Shown: positions 8,273 through 15,058, numbered from the stretch's first letter. The stretch: 29,593 nt of DNA from a virus (IMGVR_UViG_3300036766_000170:1-29593), one strand, 5' to 3'. Numbers and translations: made by a program. Notes: a model not told the origin generated them from the letters alone.

Positions 8273-8590
8273 ATGAGCGGTCAAGATGCCCCTAAGACGT
8301 GGGAAGAGGGCCTAGACGCGGCCCTAGCCATGATCCGCGAGACGATGATAGAGCGGCACACTAAGTACGGCCCCGGCAATATCGCCATGAGCGGCGAGCT
8401 AGGGGTAGCCGTGAGGACGGGCGACAAGGTAGCGCGCCTGTTGAACATGCACCAACACCCGGACGCTAAGGACTTCCAGGACGATAGCGTACTCGACGCC
8501 TATACGGATCTCGGCGGGTACGGGACGATCGGGATCATGCTCCGGCTCGGCTACTGGAAGCTCCCGGCTCATTGCCTCGGGGATGCGTAA
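8273..8590 (+). CDS. DUF1599 / nucleotide-modification-associated domain 1-like protein
   Basis: 105 aa with GGAG about 10 bases before the ATG. The pattern H-T-K-Y-G-P-x-N-I, then GVAVRTGDKVARLLNM, then DSVLDAYTDLGGYG and a final hydrophobic helix, matches what I know of DUF1599 (NMAD1), a helical family distantly related to MazG. It is often found beside phage replication or nucleotide-modification genes. The acidic and basic residues of the DKVARL and ED/DD-x-x-LD helices would form the active site. Its TAA overlaps the ATG of the DNA polymerase gene (TAATG at 8588-8592), so a role in nucleotide-pool handling during replication is a reasonable inference. Family assignment is by pattern memory only. 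Confidence 0.6.
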   Translation: MSGQDAPKTWEEGLDAALAMIRETMIERHTKYGPGNIAMSGELGVAVRTGDKVARLLNMHQHPDAKDFQDDSVLDAYTDLGGYGTIGIMLRLGYWKLPAHCLGDA

Positions 8591-10734
8591 TGACGGAGAC
8601 GATCGCGGTTGTAATGAAGGCTCCGCCACGCGGCGACGCGGACGCGCCTTACGTTACGCTCCGACGTTGGTTGAAAGAGACCGGGATAGATATCGCGTCC
8701 GTGCGCTTCGTCTATCTCCTGGACAAGTTCTCGTACGATAAGACGCCGGAAGCCGAGATCAAGAAGGGCCTTGCGAGCGCGCACGAAGAGCTAGGCGGTA
8801 TGCCCTATCTCGAAACCGTGATCGCCGTCGGCGCCGAGCCTACCCGCCTGGATACTGATCTATGGCGCGGCGGTATCCTCAAGTGTCACGGGCACGCCGG
8901 GGAAATGGGGATCCGTGATATGACGGCCCCCGATAATGACGTGTTCCGCCGGGCCCATGCCGTCGCGATCTATCATCCCTCGTTCTACCTACGGCAAAAG
9001 GAAACGCGCCGACGCACCGAGATAGAGGGCTCGTGTAAGCTCGCGCTCTCGCGCGTGTTTCACTTGAACGAAGCCGTTGTACTGCCTACGATCGACGTGA
9101 TACCGGGGCGCGCTCTCGTACGCGGCTTGATCGGGTTGGACACGGAGACGCTACAGGACAAGGATCTAAAGAAGAGAATTACGAAGGCGAAGGTAGACGC
9201 GCGCGCGTCGCGCCTAAAGATCCTCGGGCTCTCCGACGGTACCGTATCGTATGACGGCGCCGACTTCGCAGACGACGCGGAACCCATCGCGTATAACCTT
9301 CCCTTCGACGCGATCATAACCGGCAATTGGTCGGCGCGTTGGCACGATCCGAAGATGCTTGCTCACCTACTCGGCGAGACCGATAAGGAAATGAAGAGCC
9401 TTGCCCTTCGATGGTTAGGGCGCCCGCTTATGCACTACACCGAGGCGGAAGCCGCCGGTATCGAGACCGAAAGCGCATACTGTGTTGCCGACTCCCAAGC
9501 GCACCGCGATCTATTCCTTGAGGGTAAGCGCCGGGCGGAAGCCTCGGGGATCTATTCGCTCTATGAGAACATAGAACGGCCCATGTTCCGCCTGTACTCG
9601 CGTTGGACAATGGAAGGCGTGTTCACGATCGATCGGGACAAGGCGCAACAGATAGCCGCGATCCAAGAGGACGAACTCGCAACGCTCAAGTTCAACATAC
9701 GCGCCGCCACGGGCATAGAGAACCCGGACAGCCCGGAGCAAGTCGCCTCGTACGTGTTCGGTTGGGATAAGAGTACCGGCGCCCCCAAGCCTTCGACCGC
9801 TGAGAGCGTCCTAGCGGAACATCGCGACGTGCCCGGCGTCTCGGACATACTCGCATACCGCGAGCGCAAGAAGTCGTACTCTACGTACGTCGCCGCGTGG
9901 TTAAATTGGCCGTTCGATAAGCTCGGTACCATGTGGCGCCCTACGGGAGCCTGGACGGGGAGACCGTCTAGTAGGGCGGTCAACCTACAGAACGTCTCTA
10001 CCGGATGCAACCACTTTGATCCAGACGAGCTATACCGTTGTCGCCGTGACGGTTGCAATACCTGGAACCTTCGCGCGCTACTCGGGCCCGCGCCGGGCAA
10101 GGTGCTACGGGCCTTCGACAACTCACAGCTAGAGGTACGGGTAGCCGCGCACATATCGCAAGATCCCGCGCTGATCCGTATCTTCCGCGAGGGCATCGAT
10201 ATACACGATTGGGCTATGAAGGAAATGGGGGTTACAAACCGCACCTTCGGCAAGATCGGCGTATTCTCGACGCTCTACAAAGGCGGGGAAGGCGCGATCT
10301 TCTCACAAGCGGCGCGCTTCGGCGTGACAGCGGAAGAGATCAAGCCGCACGCGAGGACGATACACGCGGCAATGCCCCGCATGTTCCCGACGTTCTTTAG
10401 ATGGGCCGCGAGCGTTAGCCGTATGGGGCGGATCCCCGGTCTCTTCGGCGCTATCCTGATCCCGCCGCCGGGCCTAGACGAAGTGCATTTACAAGCCGAG
10501 CGCGTCAACGCGCCAATACAGCGCGGCGCCGTCGATATCGTTAAGGTGCAAACGCTCGCCGTTGAGCGCGCGGGCTTCCATACCGTGCATCAAATACACG
10601 ACGAGATCATAGTAGAGCTAGACGAAGCGGACGATACGCCGGAGACGACTAAGACGATCGTAGAGATCATGGAAAACGCCGTACGCCTGGACGTGCCGCT
10701 AGTCGTCAACTCTAAATTGTGGGGGCACGGTTGA
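8590..10734 (+). CDS. Family A DNA polymerase with uracil-glycosylase-like N-terminal domain
   Basis: 714 aa from the ATG at 8590. Residues about 1-160 resemble a family 4/5 uracil-DNA glycosylase fold: VIAVGAEPTRL, then WRGG...CHG, then VAIYHPSFYLRQ, with the HPS-type motif preserved. A 3'-5' exonuclease domain follows with Exo I D184-T-E186, an Exo II-like NLPFD and an Exo III YCVAD. The polymerase domain has motif A around D510 (FDNSQLEVRVAA), motif B R551-x3-K555-x3-F559-x3-Y563 and motif C H670-D671-E672. All three polymerase motifs are present, so it should be catalytically competent as the phage replicase. The glycosylase-like domain lacks an obvious GE(A/G)PG motif 1 (VMKAPPRGD instead), so it may recognise rather than excise uracil. 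The first GTG/TTG options upstream overlap the previous gene and are less likely. Confidence 0.92.
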   Translation: MTETIAVVMKAPPRGDADAPYVTLRRWLKETGIDIASVRFVYLLDKFSYDKTPEAEIKKGLASAHEELGGMPYLETVIAVGAEPTRLDTDLWRGGILKCHGHAGEMGIRDMTAPDNDVFRRAHAVAIYHPSFYLRQKETRRRTEIEGSCKLALSRVFHLNEAVVLPTIDVIPGRALVRGLIGLDTETLQDKDLKKRITKAKVDARASRLKILGLSDGTVSYDGADFADDAEPIAYNLPFDAIITGNWSARWHDPKMLAHLLGETDKEMKSLALRWLGRPLMHYTEAEAAGIETESAYCVADSQAHRDLFLEGKRRAEASGIYSLYENIERPMFRLYSRWTMEGVFTIDRDKAQQIAAIQEDELATLKFNIRAATGIENPDSPEQVASYVFGWDKSTGAPKPSTAESVLAEHRDVPGVSDILAYRERKKSYSTYVAAWLNWPFDKLGTMWRPTGAWTGRPSSRAVNLQNVSTGCNHFDPDELYRCRRDGCNTWNLRALLGPAPGKVLRAFDNSQLEVRVAAHISQDPALIRIFREGIDIHDWAMKEMGVTNRTFGKIGVFSTLYKGGEGAIFSQAARFGVTAEEIKPHARTIHAAMPRMFPTFFRWAASVSRMGRIPGLFGAILIPPPGLDEVHLQAERVNAPIQRGAVDIVKVQTLAVERAGFHTVHQIHDEIIVELDEADDTPETTKTIVEIMENAVRLDVPLVVNSKLWGHG

Positions 10735-10877
10735 ACACTTGCGATCACCATTGGGTAGAGAAGCTATCGCGCGGCGGGCACCAAACGCACACTTGCGCGC
10801 TTGCCCCGGAGCATAAGGAAAACCACCGTTGTAAGTGCGGCGAGTATCACACGCATAGCGAAAAGGAAGGGGCCTAG
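10731..10877 (+). CDS. Mini zinc-binding protein (48 aa)
   Basis: A TTG at 10731 overlaps the polymerase TGA (TTGA) and opens a 48-residue frame ending at the TAG at 10875-10877. The protein has Cys4, His6/His7, Cys22, His28, His32, Cys34, Cys36 and His40, with the segment HRCKCGEYH. The regular Cys/His spacing is not expected of chance frames and looks like a compact zinc knuckle. The next gene starts 3 bases after the stop. Function is unknown. The unusual start codon and small size are the main doubts. Confidence 0.55.
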   Translation: MNTCDHHWVEKLSRGGHQTHTCALAPEHKENHRCKCGEYHTHSEKEGA

Positions 10878-10879
10878 CC

Positions 10880-11563
10880 ATGACGCAAGCGACGCGGTTT
10901 ATCAACCAACGGCTAAACTCAACGACTCGCCAAGAGCGGGCGCCGGGGAGACAGATAGTAGAAGTCGCCTACGCGATCCAGGGGCACGGGTTCATAGCGG
11001 GCGGCGCCGCGCGAGCGCTGATCATGCCCGAGGCACCCGAGCCCGCCGATATCGATATCTTTTGCCTGTCCCCCGAACATTGCGATCCCGTCCGCGAGGC
11101 GGTCAAGGCGATCGGGTACGCCTTCGAGGGCGAGCAAGGTAGCGCGGAACTCTACCGCGCCGGGTTCGAGAACCTACCCGTTCAGATCGTCCCGGCGTCG
11201 CCGACGTTGAGCGGGCCGCGTCGCTACGGAACGCCGGTTGAAGTCCTCGGGGATTTCACGTTCATTACTGAAATGTTCGCCGTCTACGCCGTCGGCGCAA
11301 CGTCACCGCTCCAACAGGTCTACACGCAAGCGGCAAAGACGGATACGCGGTTGAAGAGGATCCGCTTTAACAAGCTCGTATCGCCGATCTATGCGACGTG
11401 GCGGATCAGTAAGTACAGCCGGAAGGGGTACCGGATCTCGTTGCGTGACGTACAAACGCTCTTCGAGGCGTGGCAAGAAATGACGACGGAGCGGCAAACC
11501 GCGATGTTGTCCGCGTCGGCAGAGGATCCGGCGGATCTGTACCGCGAGCTTGGGAGACTGTAG
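10880..11563 (+). CDS. Nucleotidyltransferase-fold protein (Pol β superfamily-like)
   Basis: 227 aa. The segment FIAGGAARAL (G41-G42) followed by D57-I-D59-I-F61 is the G-G/S...D-x-D signature of the nucleotidyltransferase superfamily, which includes CCA-adding enzymes, minimal nucleotidyltransferases and aminoglycoside nucleotidyltransferases. A helix (VREAVKAIGY) follows in the usual place. The third acidic residue may come from the VQIVP...FTFITEMF region. The C-terminal half is basic and helical (RISKYSRKGYRIS, DVQTLFEAW). Phage members are sometimes proposed to act on tRNA ends, but substrate cannot be deduced. It lies between two mini zinc proteins, and the neighbour follows after 3 bases. 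Confidence 0.65.
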   Translation: MTQATRFINQRLNSTTRQERAPGRQIVEVAYAIQGHGFIAGGAARALIMPEAPEPADIDIFCLSPEHCDPVREAVKAIGYAFEGEQGSAELYRAGFENLPVQIVPASPTLSGPRRYGTPVEVLGDFTFITEMFAVYAVGATSPLQQVYTQAAKTDTRLKRIRFNKLVSPIYATWRISKYSRKGYRISLRDVQTLFEAWQEMTTERQTAMLSASAEDPADLYRELGRL

Positions 11564-11566
11564 CCC

Positions 11567-11782
11567 ATGAGAAGCGGCGGACTAGAGCTAGGGATCCGAA
11601 CGTTGCGCGGTAAGTGTATGCGCCCGCTTGGGGAGCCGTGCCTATGCTTCCGTCCCGCCGGGCATGGCGGCTTCTGTGAGTGCCATTGCACGATCTACGG
11701 ACACGCTCACGGAGAGGACGCGGAGACCGTGCTAGACTTGACGTTACCGACGGACGGAGATTGGAAGTTAAGGGCCGAATGA
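11567..11782 (+). CDS. Cys/His-rich small protein
   Basis: 71 aa. Residues Cys17, Cys25, Cys27, His33, Cys37, Cys39, His40, Cys41, His46 and His48 form a dense cluster (CLCFRPAGHGGFCECHC), enough for one or two zinc sites. A β-like acidic tail (VLDLTLPTDGDWKL) follows. The TGA overlaps the next gene's ATG (ATGA at 11779-11782). Unknown family; the cluster resembles other small actinophage zinc-binding proteins. Confidence 0.6.
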   Translation: MRSGGLELGIRTLRGKCMRPLGEPCLCFRPAGHGGFCECHCTIYGHAHGEDAETVLDLTLPTDGDWKLRAE

Positions 11783-11895
11783 GACTACCGAGCTTCCTAC
11801 AGTGCCCGCGTTGCCCCGGCTTCCTGGACGGCGCGCATAGCGTATACTATGCCAACATGACGGGACACTATCGCTGTAGGGCTTGCGGCGAATAG
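11779..11895 (+). CDS. Mini zinc-ribbon protein (38 aa), ends at an amber codon with an open extension
   Basis: The ATG at 11779 overlaps the upstream stop. The 38-residue product has two clean knuckles, C9-P-R-C12 and C33-R-A-C36, spaced like a classic zinc ribbon and joined by a Tyr/His loop. It ends at TAG 11893-11895. The same frame then stays open for another 44 codons and encodes a further CRQC...H...H pattern (separate entry), so the ribbon may be the N-terminal half of a longer ancestral or readthrough protein. Confidence 0.55.
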   Translation: MRLPSFLQCPRCPGFLDGAHSVYYANMTGHYRCRACGE

Positions 11896-12030
11896 TGGCA
11901 CACGAAGCCGAAGGAAGGGCCCCGCCTTCGTCTTGAGGATCAGCGGGCATCGTGCCGCCAATGTTCGGGCGGGGTTACCAAGAACGAGGGGCACGTAGGC
12001 GCGCACATGCGGGCCGGTAAGGAAGTGTAA
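11896..12030 (+). pseudogene. In-frame continuation after the amber codon: possible zinc-finger remnant or readthrough domain
   Basis: Directly after TAG 11893-11895 the frame is open to TAA 12028-12030 and gives 44 residues. It contains ASCRQCSGGVTKNEGHVGAH followed by MRAGKEV, a C-x2-C...H-x3-H pattern like a MucR/Ros-type finger. The only start codon in this frame is the ATG at 12008, which would give a 7-residue peptide, so it is not an independent gene. Its TAA overlaps the next gene's ATG (TAATG), as expected for a true gene end in this genome. Either the amber is read through, or a nonsense change split a two-finger gene. Confidence 0.4.
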
Positions 12031-12617
12031 TGAGCATCTTAATCAACCTCTACGCCGGGCCCGGCGCGGGCAAGAGTACGATTGCCGCCGGTACCTTTCA
12101 CGCGCTCAAGCTCCGAGGCGTCAACGCCGAACTTGTCCAGGAGTATGCTAAGGACATTGTTTGGACGGACACGCAAGCGCTACTAGACTTCCCGATCCAT
12201 GTGTTCGCCGAACAGCACCAACGCATAGCGCGGCTATGGGGCAAGGTAGACATTATCGTAACCGACTCGCCGCTACCGCTCGCGGTCTACTACGCTCTCC
12301 TACGGCATCCGGGGTTGTACTCGGATCACTTCGCGCAACTCGTCGCCTTTGAACACGCACGCTTTACCCCGGCGCTCAACTTTTGGATCCTTCGAGACAA
12401 GCCCTACGAGCCGAAGGGCCGTCTACAGACAGAAGAGGAAGCGTTAGCCATTGACGGGCACTTACGCGGATGGCTCGCGGGAGTCGGGCCTACCCGTACC
12501 CGTGAGGGCGGTTGGTTGGAAGAGTTGATCGATATCAAGGGTAACGAGCAAGCGGCTACGGAGATCGCGTCACAAGCGATCGCGTTCCGGCGCCGTCAAC
12601 CGAGGGCGTTAGCGTAA
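12030..12617 (+). CDS. P-loop NTPase, nucleoside/nucleotide kinase-like
   Basis: 195 aa. The Walker A motif G10-P-G-A-G-K15-S16-T17 follows the first β-strand (ILINLYAGPGAGKST). Further along, IIVTDSPL with a following Y-Y-A-L helix resembles the D-S/R-P region of AAA_28/NadR-type and deoxynucleoside-kinase-like phage proteins. VQEYAKDIVW, where the E-Y-A/D pair would bind substrate, supports this group. The C-terminal part contains a lid-like basic stretch (RDKPYEPKGRLQTEEEA). A role in phosphorylating nucleosides, or nicotinamide riboside as in NadR, is possible; the substrate is unknown. It is coupled by TAATG on both sides. Confidence 0.7.
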   Translation: MSILINLYAGPGAGKSTIAAGTFHALKLRGVNAELVQEYAKDIVWTDTQALLDFPIHVFAEQHQRIARLWGKVDIIVTDSPLPLAVYYALLRHPGLYSDHFAQLVAFEHARFTPALNFWILRDKPYEPKGRLQTEEEALAIDGHLRGWLAGVGPTRTREGGWLEELIDIKGNEQAATEIASQAIAFRRRQPRALA

Positions 12618-12961
12618 TGGCAGCGGATAAGGTACCCGAGGGCGCGATCGTCATGTGGGCGGGATTGCTTAACGCGATCCCTAGCGGTTGGGCCCTATGT
12701 GACGTCGCCGGGGGCCGTCCCGACTTACGAGGACGGTTCGTTAAGGGCGCCGCGCCCGCTGCTAATCCAGGGGCTACCGGCGGCGCTACGACGCACACAC
12801 ACACGCAACACGATACGCACCAATGGGAAGATTCACACTATCACCCGATCCCGACAACCGCGAGCGGCAAGGCGGGAGTATCGATGCTCGGGCACACGCC
12901 GCACGATAGCCCGAACAGCGAGCCCCCGTATTACGCGCTCGCGTTCATCATTAAGACTTAG
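12617..12961 (+). CDS. Tail-collar domain protein with His-rich loop
   Basis: 114 aa. VPEGAIVMWAGLLNAIPSGW followed by ALCD, then RPDLRGRFVKGA, matches the phage tail collar domain (PF07484-type) found at the base of tail-fibre tips and in bacterial collar proteins. The loop after GATGGAT is strikingly His-rich (HTHTQHDTHQWEDSHYH) and probably coordinates metal ions along a trimer axis, as in known His-x-His fibre tips. The end NSEPPYYALAFIIKT is also the family norm. It is a complete small version of the domain with no fibre shaft, placed among replication and nucleotide genes rather than with the fibres at 4-6 kb. Confidence 0.75.
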   Translation: MAADKVPEGAIVMWAGLLNAIPSGWALCDVAGGRPDLRGRFVKGAAPAANPGATGGATTHTHTQHDTHQWEDSHYHPIPTTASGKAGVSMLGHTPHDSPNSEPPYYALAFIIKT

Positions 12962-12970
12962 GGGGAGCTA

Positions 12971-13261
12971 ATGGCGCGGAGCATGGATCCACCGGAACCG
13001 CCGGACAGCGGCGACGCGGGGCCTTGCGGCAAGTGCGGCGAGCCCTACGAGGATCACGTAAGTTGGACGGACGGACGCGCGACGTTGGACAGGTGGCAAG
13101 ATGGTATCGCGGGCGGGGTATCGCTCCGGCATCCTACGTACTACCTTCTCTGTCCCGGCGCGGTACCCGACAAGGACGCGGTATACGAAGAGCGGGACGA
13201 AGAGGAAGCCGCGCAAGATGCACGGCTCGACAGGTGGGAACGTGAACGGGACGAGCGCTAG
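12971..13261 (+). CDS. Small acidic protein with a zinc-knuckle-like N-terminus
   Basis: 96 aa with GGGGGAG 3-9 bases upstream of the ATG. A Pro/Gly-rich start leads to C19-G-K-C22-G and His29, then PTYYLLCPG, which may provide a fourth ligand. The C-terminal about 35 residues form a charged helix (EERDEEEAAQDARLDRWERE). Its TAG overlaps the convergent minus-strand gene by 4 bases (13258-13261). Function is unknown; the arrangement suggests a zinc knuckle plus coiled coil. Confidence 0.55.
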   Translation: MARSMDPPEPPDSGDAGPCGKCGEPYEDHVSWTDGRATLDRWQDGIAGGVSLRHPTYYLLCPGAVPDKDAVYEERDEEEAAQDARLDRWERERDER

Positions 13262-13443
13262 AGGGCTACCCCCTCAAGGTACGAGGCGCGCTTCGCGGCG
13301 TTGTCTCGTTCGATTGTGTCCAGGCGTTCGCACTCGGCGCGGACTTCGGCGATACGCTCGGCGAGCCATGCCTCACGGGAAGGCCAATCGCGGCGCTCCG
13401 GCTTGTCGTTACGCGGGGTTGAACGGCGGTCAAAGAGCTTCAT
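13258..13443 (-). CDS. Small charged coiled-coil protein, minus strand
   Basis: 61 aa on the minus strand, start ATG at 13443-13441, which overlaps the upstream minus-strand gene's TAA (TAATG). After a short basic start (KLFDRRSTPRNDKPERRDW) the rest is one amphipathic helix with heptad-like Ala/Leu/Glu spacing (WLAERIAEVRAECERLDTIE). The stop meets the + strand gene tail to tail with 4 bases shared. The tight stop/start coupling with a Cys-rich partner is the main support that these are real minus-strand genes. Function is unknown. Confidence 0.6.
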   Translation of the reverse strand: MKLFDRRSTPRNDKPERRDWPSREAWLAERIAEVRAECERLDTIERDNAAKRASYLEGVAL

Positions 13444-13586
13444 TACTTCGTCCCTCTCTCGCGCTGACAGGGCGCGCAAAGCGTCTTACCGGCGACGGCG
13501 GATCGGACGCACCAAGCATTGTTAAGGCGCCCGTAATCGCATCCCATACAGTCGGCGGAGCATTGGCAGCGGTTCTCGGTGTTCAT
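13443..13586 (-). CDS. Mini Cys-rich zinc-binding protein, minus strand (47 aa)
   Basis: Start ATG at 13586-13584 on the minus strand, with GAAGGGAA about 7 bases upstream. The 47 residues hold C7-Q-C9, C13-M-G-C16, C26 and C37-A-P-C40, seven Cys in a treble-clef-like arrangement, followed by a basic end. It overlaps the downstream gene by TAATG. These two are the only convincing minus-strand genes in the window. A promoter could be as far away as the left inverted-repeat arm (14041-14092), whose leftward reading carries a TATAAG box. The HNH-like gene at 13674 would then sit inside the leader. Confidence 0.6.
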   Translation of the reverse strand: MNTENRCQCSADCMGCDYGRLNNAWCVRSAVAGKTLCAPCQRERGTK

Positions 13587-13673
13587 GGTTCGTTCCCTTC
13601 ACCTACAGTATCGACGCACGGGGGCCGGATCTGAACACACACCGGGCGCCAACTTGACGGGGAATCGTAGATT

Positions 13674-14018
13674 ATGAGGGCTAGTAGAACTCCCGAATAC
13701 TCGGCGTGGCTGAATATGCGGTATCGTTGCCGTAACCCGCTCGTTCCCAATTTCCCGGACTATGGCGGACGCGGGATCCTTGTCTGTGAACGATGGGAGA
13801 CCTTCGCGAACTTCCTTGCCGATATGGGCTCGCGCCCGTCCCCCGCTCACTCCCTGGACAGGATCGACAATGACGGCAACTACGAGCCGGATAACTGCCG
13901 TTGGGCGACGCGATCAGAACAAGCGCTAAACCGGCGCCGACGCCGGAAGCAATACGAATCATACCTAGAGGAACTTGAAGCGCACGATCGGGAACAAAGG
14001 ATAAGGGGCATAACCTAA
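13674..14018 (+). CDS. HNH-like mobile endonuclease-like protein, copy 3
   Basis: 114 aa. It starts directly with [18 protein letters not shown], so it lacks the N-terminal about 30 residues found in copies 1 and 2. It then has [39 protein letters not shown] and a long basic/acidic helix at the C-terminus. 13760-13829 is 68/70 identical to 3538-3607 of copy 1, so part of the sequence was exchanged or copied recently even though the flanks differ. No clear ribosome site precedes the ATG. It lies between the minus-strand pair and the left inverted-repeat arm, on the opposite strand from the former. Confidence 0.7.
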   Translation: MRASRTPEYSAWLNMRYRCRNPLVPNFPDYGGRGILVCERWETFANFLADMGSRPSPAHSLDRIDNDGNYEPDNCRWATRSEQALNRRRRRKQYESYLEELEAHDREQRIRGIT

Positions 14019-14040
14019 TGCCTCTGGACACGGCCTACCT

Positions 14041-14092
14041 CAACTGTAAGACTTACCTTATAGAGAGTAGGGGTAAGAGACCGTTAACGGTT
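14041..14092 (+). repeat. Left arm of a ~50-bp inverted repeat (mate at 21551-21599)
   Basis: These 52 bases match the reverse complement of 21551-21599 without any substitution; the sole difference is a 3-base insertion (14076-14078). The arm contains an imperfect palindrome GTAAGACTTAC, a TATAAG box on the minus strand (14062-14057) and the palindrome ACCGTTAACGGT. Read leftward it resembles a promoter (TTAACG, then TATAAG), but the insertion stretches the spacer to 19 bases from 16 in the right arm. The arm lies in the gap between HNH copy 3 and the 14115 gene. Confidence 0.9.
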
Positions 14093-14099
14093 AACCGTT
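14080..14099. promoter_or_regulatory. Overlapping operator-like palindromes
   Basis: ACCGTTAACGGT (14080-14091) and AACGGTTAACCGTT (14086-14099) are perfect palindromes that overlap by six bases, giving a tandem site. The first is also present in the right repeat arm (21552-21563); the second is not. Such sites usually bind dimeric regulators. The winged-helix protein at 18880 is one candidate, by inference only. Confidence 0.5.
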
Positions 14100-14114
14100 A
14101 GAAAGGGTTATCAA

Positions 14115-14348
14115 TTGAACGCCGTACGTCGATTCCTAGCCTGGATCCTACGTAGACGCGATCAGGGCGCCTCGGTCAATGTGCCGTCACGCGCCGCCGC
14201 TCGCGCAAAGCTCCGCGAACAGGACAAGCGAGAGCGGGCCGCGATCATAGCCGCTAACCGTATCGTTCCCCTTACCCGGTACACGCGGCGCCATATCGAG
14301 AAGGAAGCCCGCCGTATCGCTCTCGGGAAGGGCAAGGGGAAGCGATGA
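14115..14348 (+). CDS. Small basic protein of unknown function
   Basis: 77 aa from a TTG at 14115 with GAAAGG about 8 bases upstream. The protein is strongly basic throughout (FLAWILRRRDQ at the start, KLREQDKRERAAIIAANR in the middle, ARRIALGKGKGKR at the end), so nucleic-acid binding is likely. The first 12 residues could form a short amphipathic membrane anchor. The TGA overlaps the next gene (ATGA). It is the first gene right of the left repeat arm. The family is unknown. Confidence 0.5.
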   Translation: MNAVRRFLAWILRRRDQGASVNVPSRAAARAKLREQDKRERAAIIAANRIVPLTRYTRRHIEKEARRIALGKGKGKR

Positions 14349-14497
14349 TCGTAGCGTGCGAGGGCTCGCTCACCTGTAGGGGTTGCGGGCACGAACTCCG
14401 GTTCCACTATCCGATCGGCGGTTGCGCGCGAGACCGGCGCGGGGGCCGTTGCGGTTGCTCATGGGAAGGCACAGACGACGAGGTAGGCGTAACGTGA
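14345..14497 (+). CDS. Mini zinc-binding protein (50 aa)
   Basis: The ATG at 14345 overlaps the upstream TGA. The 50 residues contain C5, C11-R-G-C14-G-H16, C27, C36-G-C38 and end acidic. The CRGCGHELRFHYPIGGC segment looks like a zinc ribbon. The final GTGA overlap hands over to a GTG-started gene at 14494. Both coupling points and the Cys pattern support it. Function is unknown. Confidence 0.55.
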   Translation: MIVACEGSLTCRGCGHELRFHYPIGGCARDRRGGRCGCSWEGTDDEVGVT

Positions 14498-14736
14498 CTA
14501 AGGCGACGATCAGGGCGCAAGGGCCGTTGCCGGGCTCCCCTACCGAAGAGCCGGTACCGCGAGGCTCCCCGCCTTGTACGGGCAACGAGGACGCGGCGAC
14601 GCACGCGATCAAGGCGTGCCGTAACCGTGCCCGTTGGATCTGCGGGGACAAGCCCGAAGGTATACCGCAACAGGGTTGCTTACGTCCTCTCTGCGATACG
14701 TGTTACTGCTATTGCTACAGTAGGGATCCAGCATGA
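14494..14736 (+). CDS. Cys-rich small protein (80 aa)
   Basis: GTG start at 14494 overlapping the upstream TGA (GTGA). A Pro-rich N-terminus is followed by Cys at 28, 42, 50, 62, 67, 70, 72 and 74, ending CDTCYCYCYSRDPA. The alternating C-Y-C-Y-C is unusual and could bind more than one metal or form a compact treble clef (C42...C50...C67-x2-C70). A longer frame exists upstream but would overlap the previous gene. Its TGA overlaps the next ATG. Confidence 0.5.
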   Translation: MTKATIRAQGPLPGSPTEEPVPRGSPPCTGNEDAATHAIKACRNRARWICGDKPEGIPQQGCLRPLCDTCYCYCYSRDPA

Positions 14737-14936
14737 AAGCGCTTGAGCGTTGCCCCCATTGCGGCGAGACGTACGCGATCAATCAGCACCGGGAAACCAC
14801 GTTCCAGGCTATCGCTACATGGGCGCATCTGTTGGGGGTAGTGTTCAACGTCGGCGCCGTCCTGTACCATGTGCGACGGTTCTACCGTTCAGCTAAGGGA
14901 GAGCCCCATCGTTGTAACCGTAGGGGGGTTGTTTGA
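14733..14936 (+). CDS. Small protein: zinc knuckle plus hydrophobic helix
   Basis: 67 aa. C7-P-H-C10-G near the N-terminus is a standard zinc knuckle half. Residues about 24-46 (TFQAIATWAHLLGVVFNVG onward) are hydrophobic enough for one membrane helix. A basic tail carries H59/C61. It is the last gene before a 700-bp gene-free gap, and a hairpin about 120 bases downstream may end the operon. Function is unknown. Confidence 0.5.
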   Translation: MKALERCPHCGETYAINQHRETTFQAIATWAHLLGVVFNVGAVLYHVRRFYRSAKGEPHRCNRRGVV

Positions 14937-15058
14937 AGGTACCGGGGGGTATAGGCGATCGTGAACTTCGGCAAGCGTGTACGTAATGACTGATCCGGGC
15001 GCCGTCGCGACAGTCCAGGGGGTAGGTAGGCGAAGGGGTAGGGGGTATCCAATGCTCC

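Noticed and set aside
9561-10253. 230-aa minus-strand open frame
   Set aside because: Antisense shadow of the DNA polymerase, Ser/Arg-rich as expected from GC-rich codon bias.
13101-13634. 177-aa plus-strand open frame
   Set aside because: Runs through the convergent stop codons and antisense to two coupled minus-strand genes; Arg/Ser-rich composition of a shadow frame.
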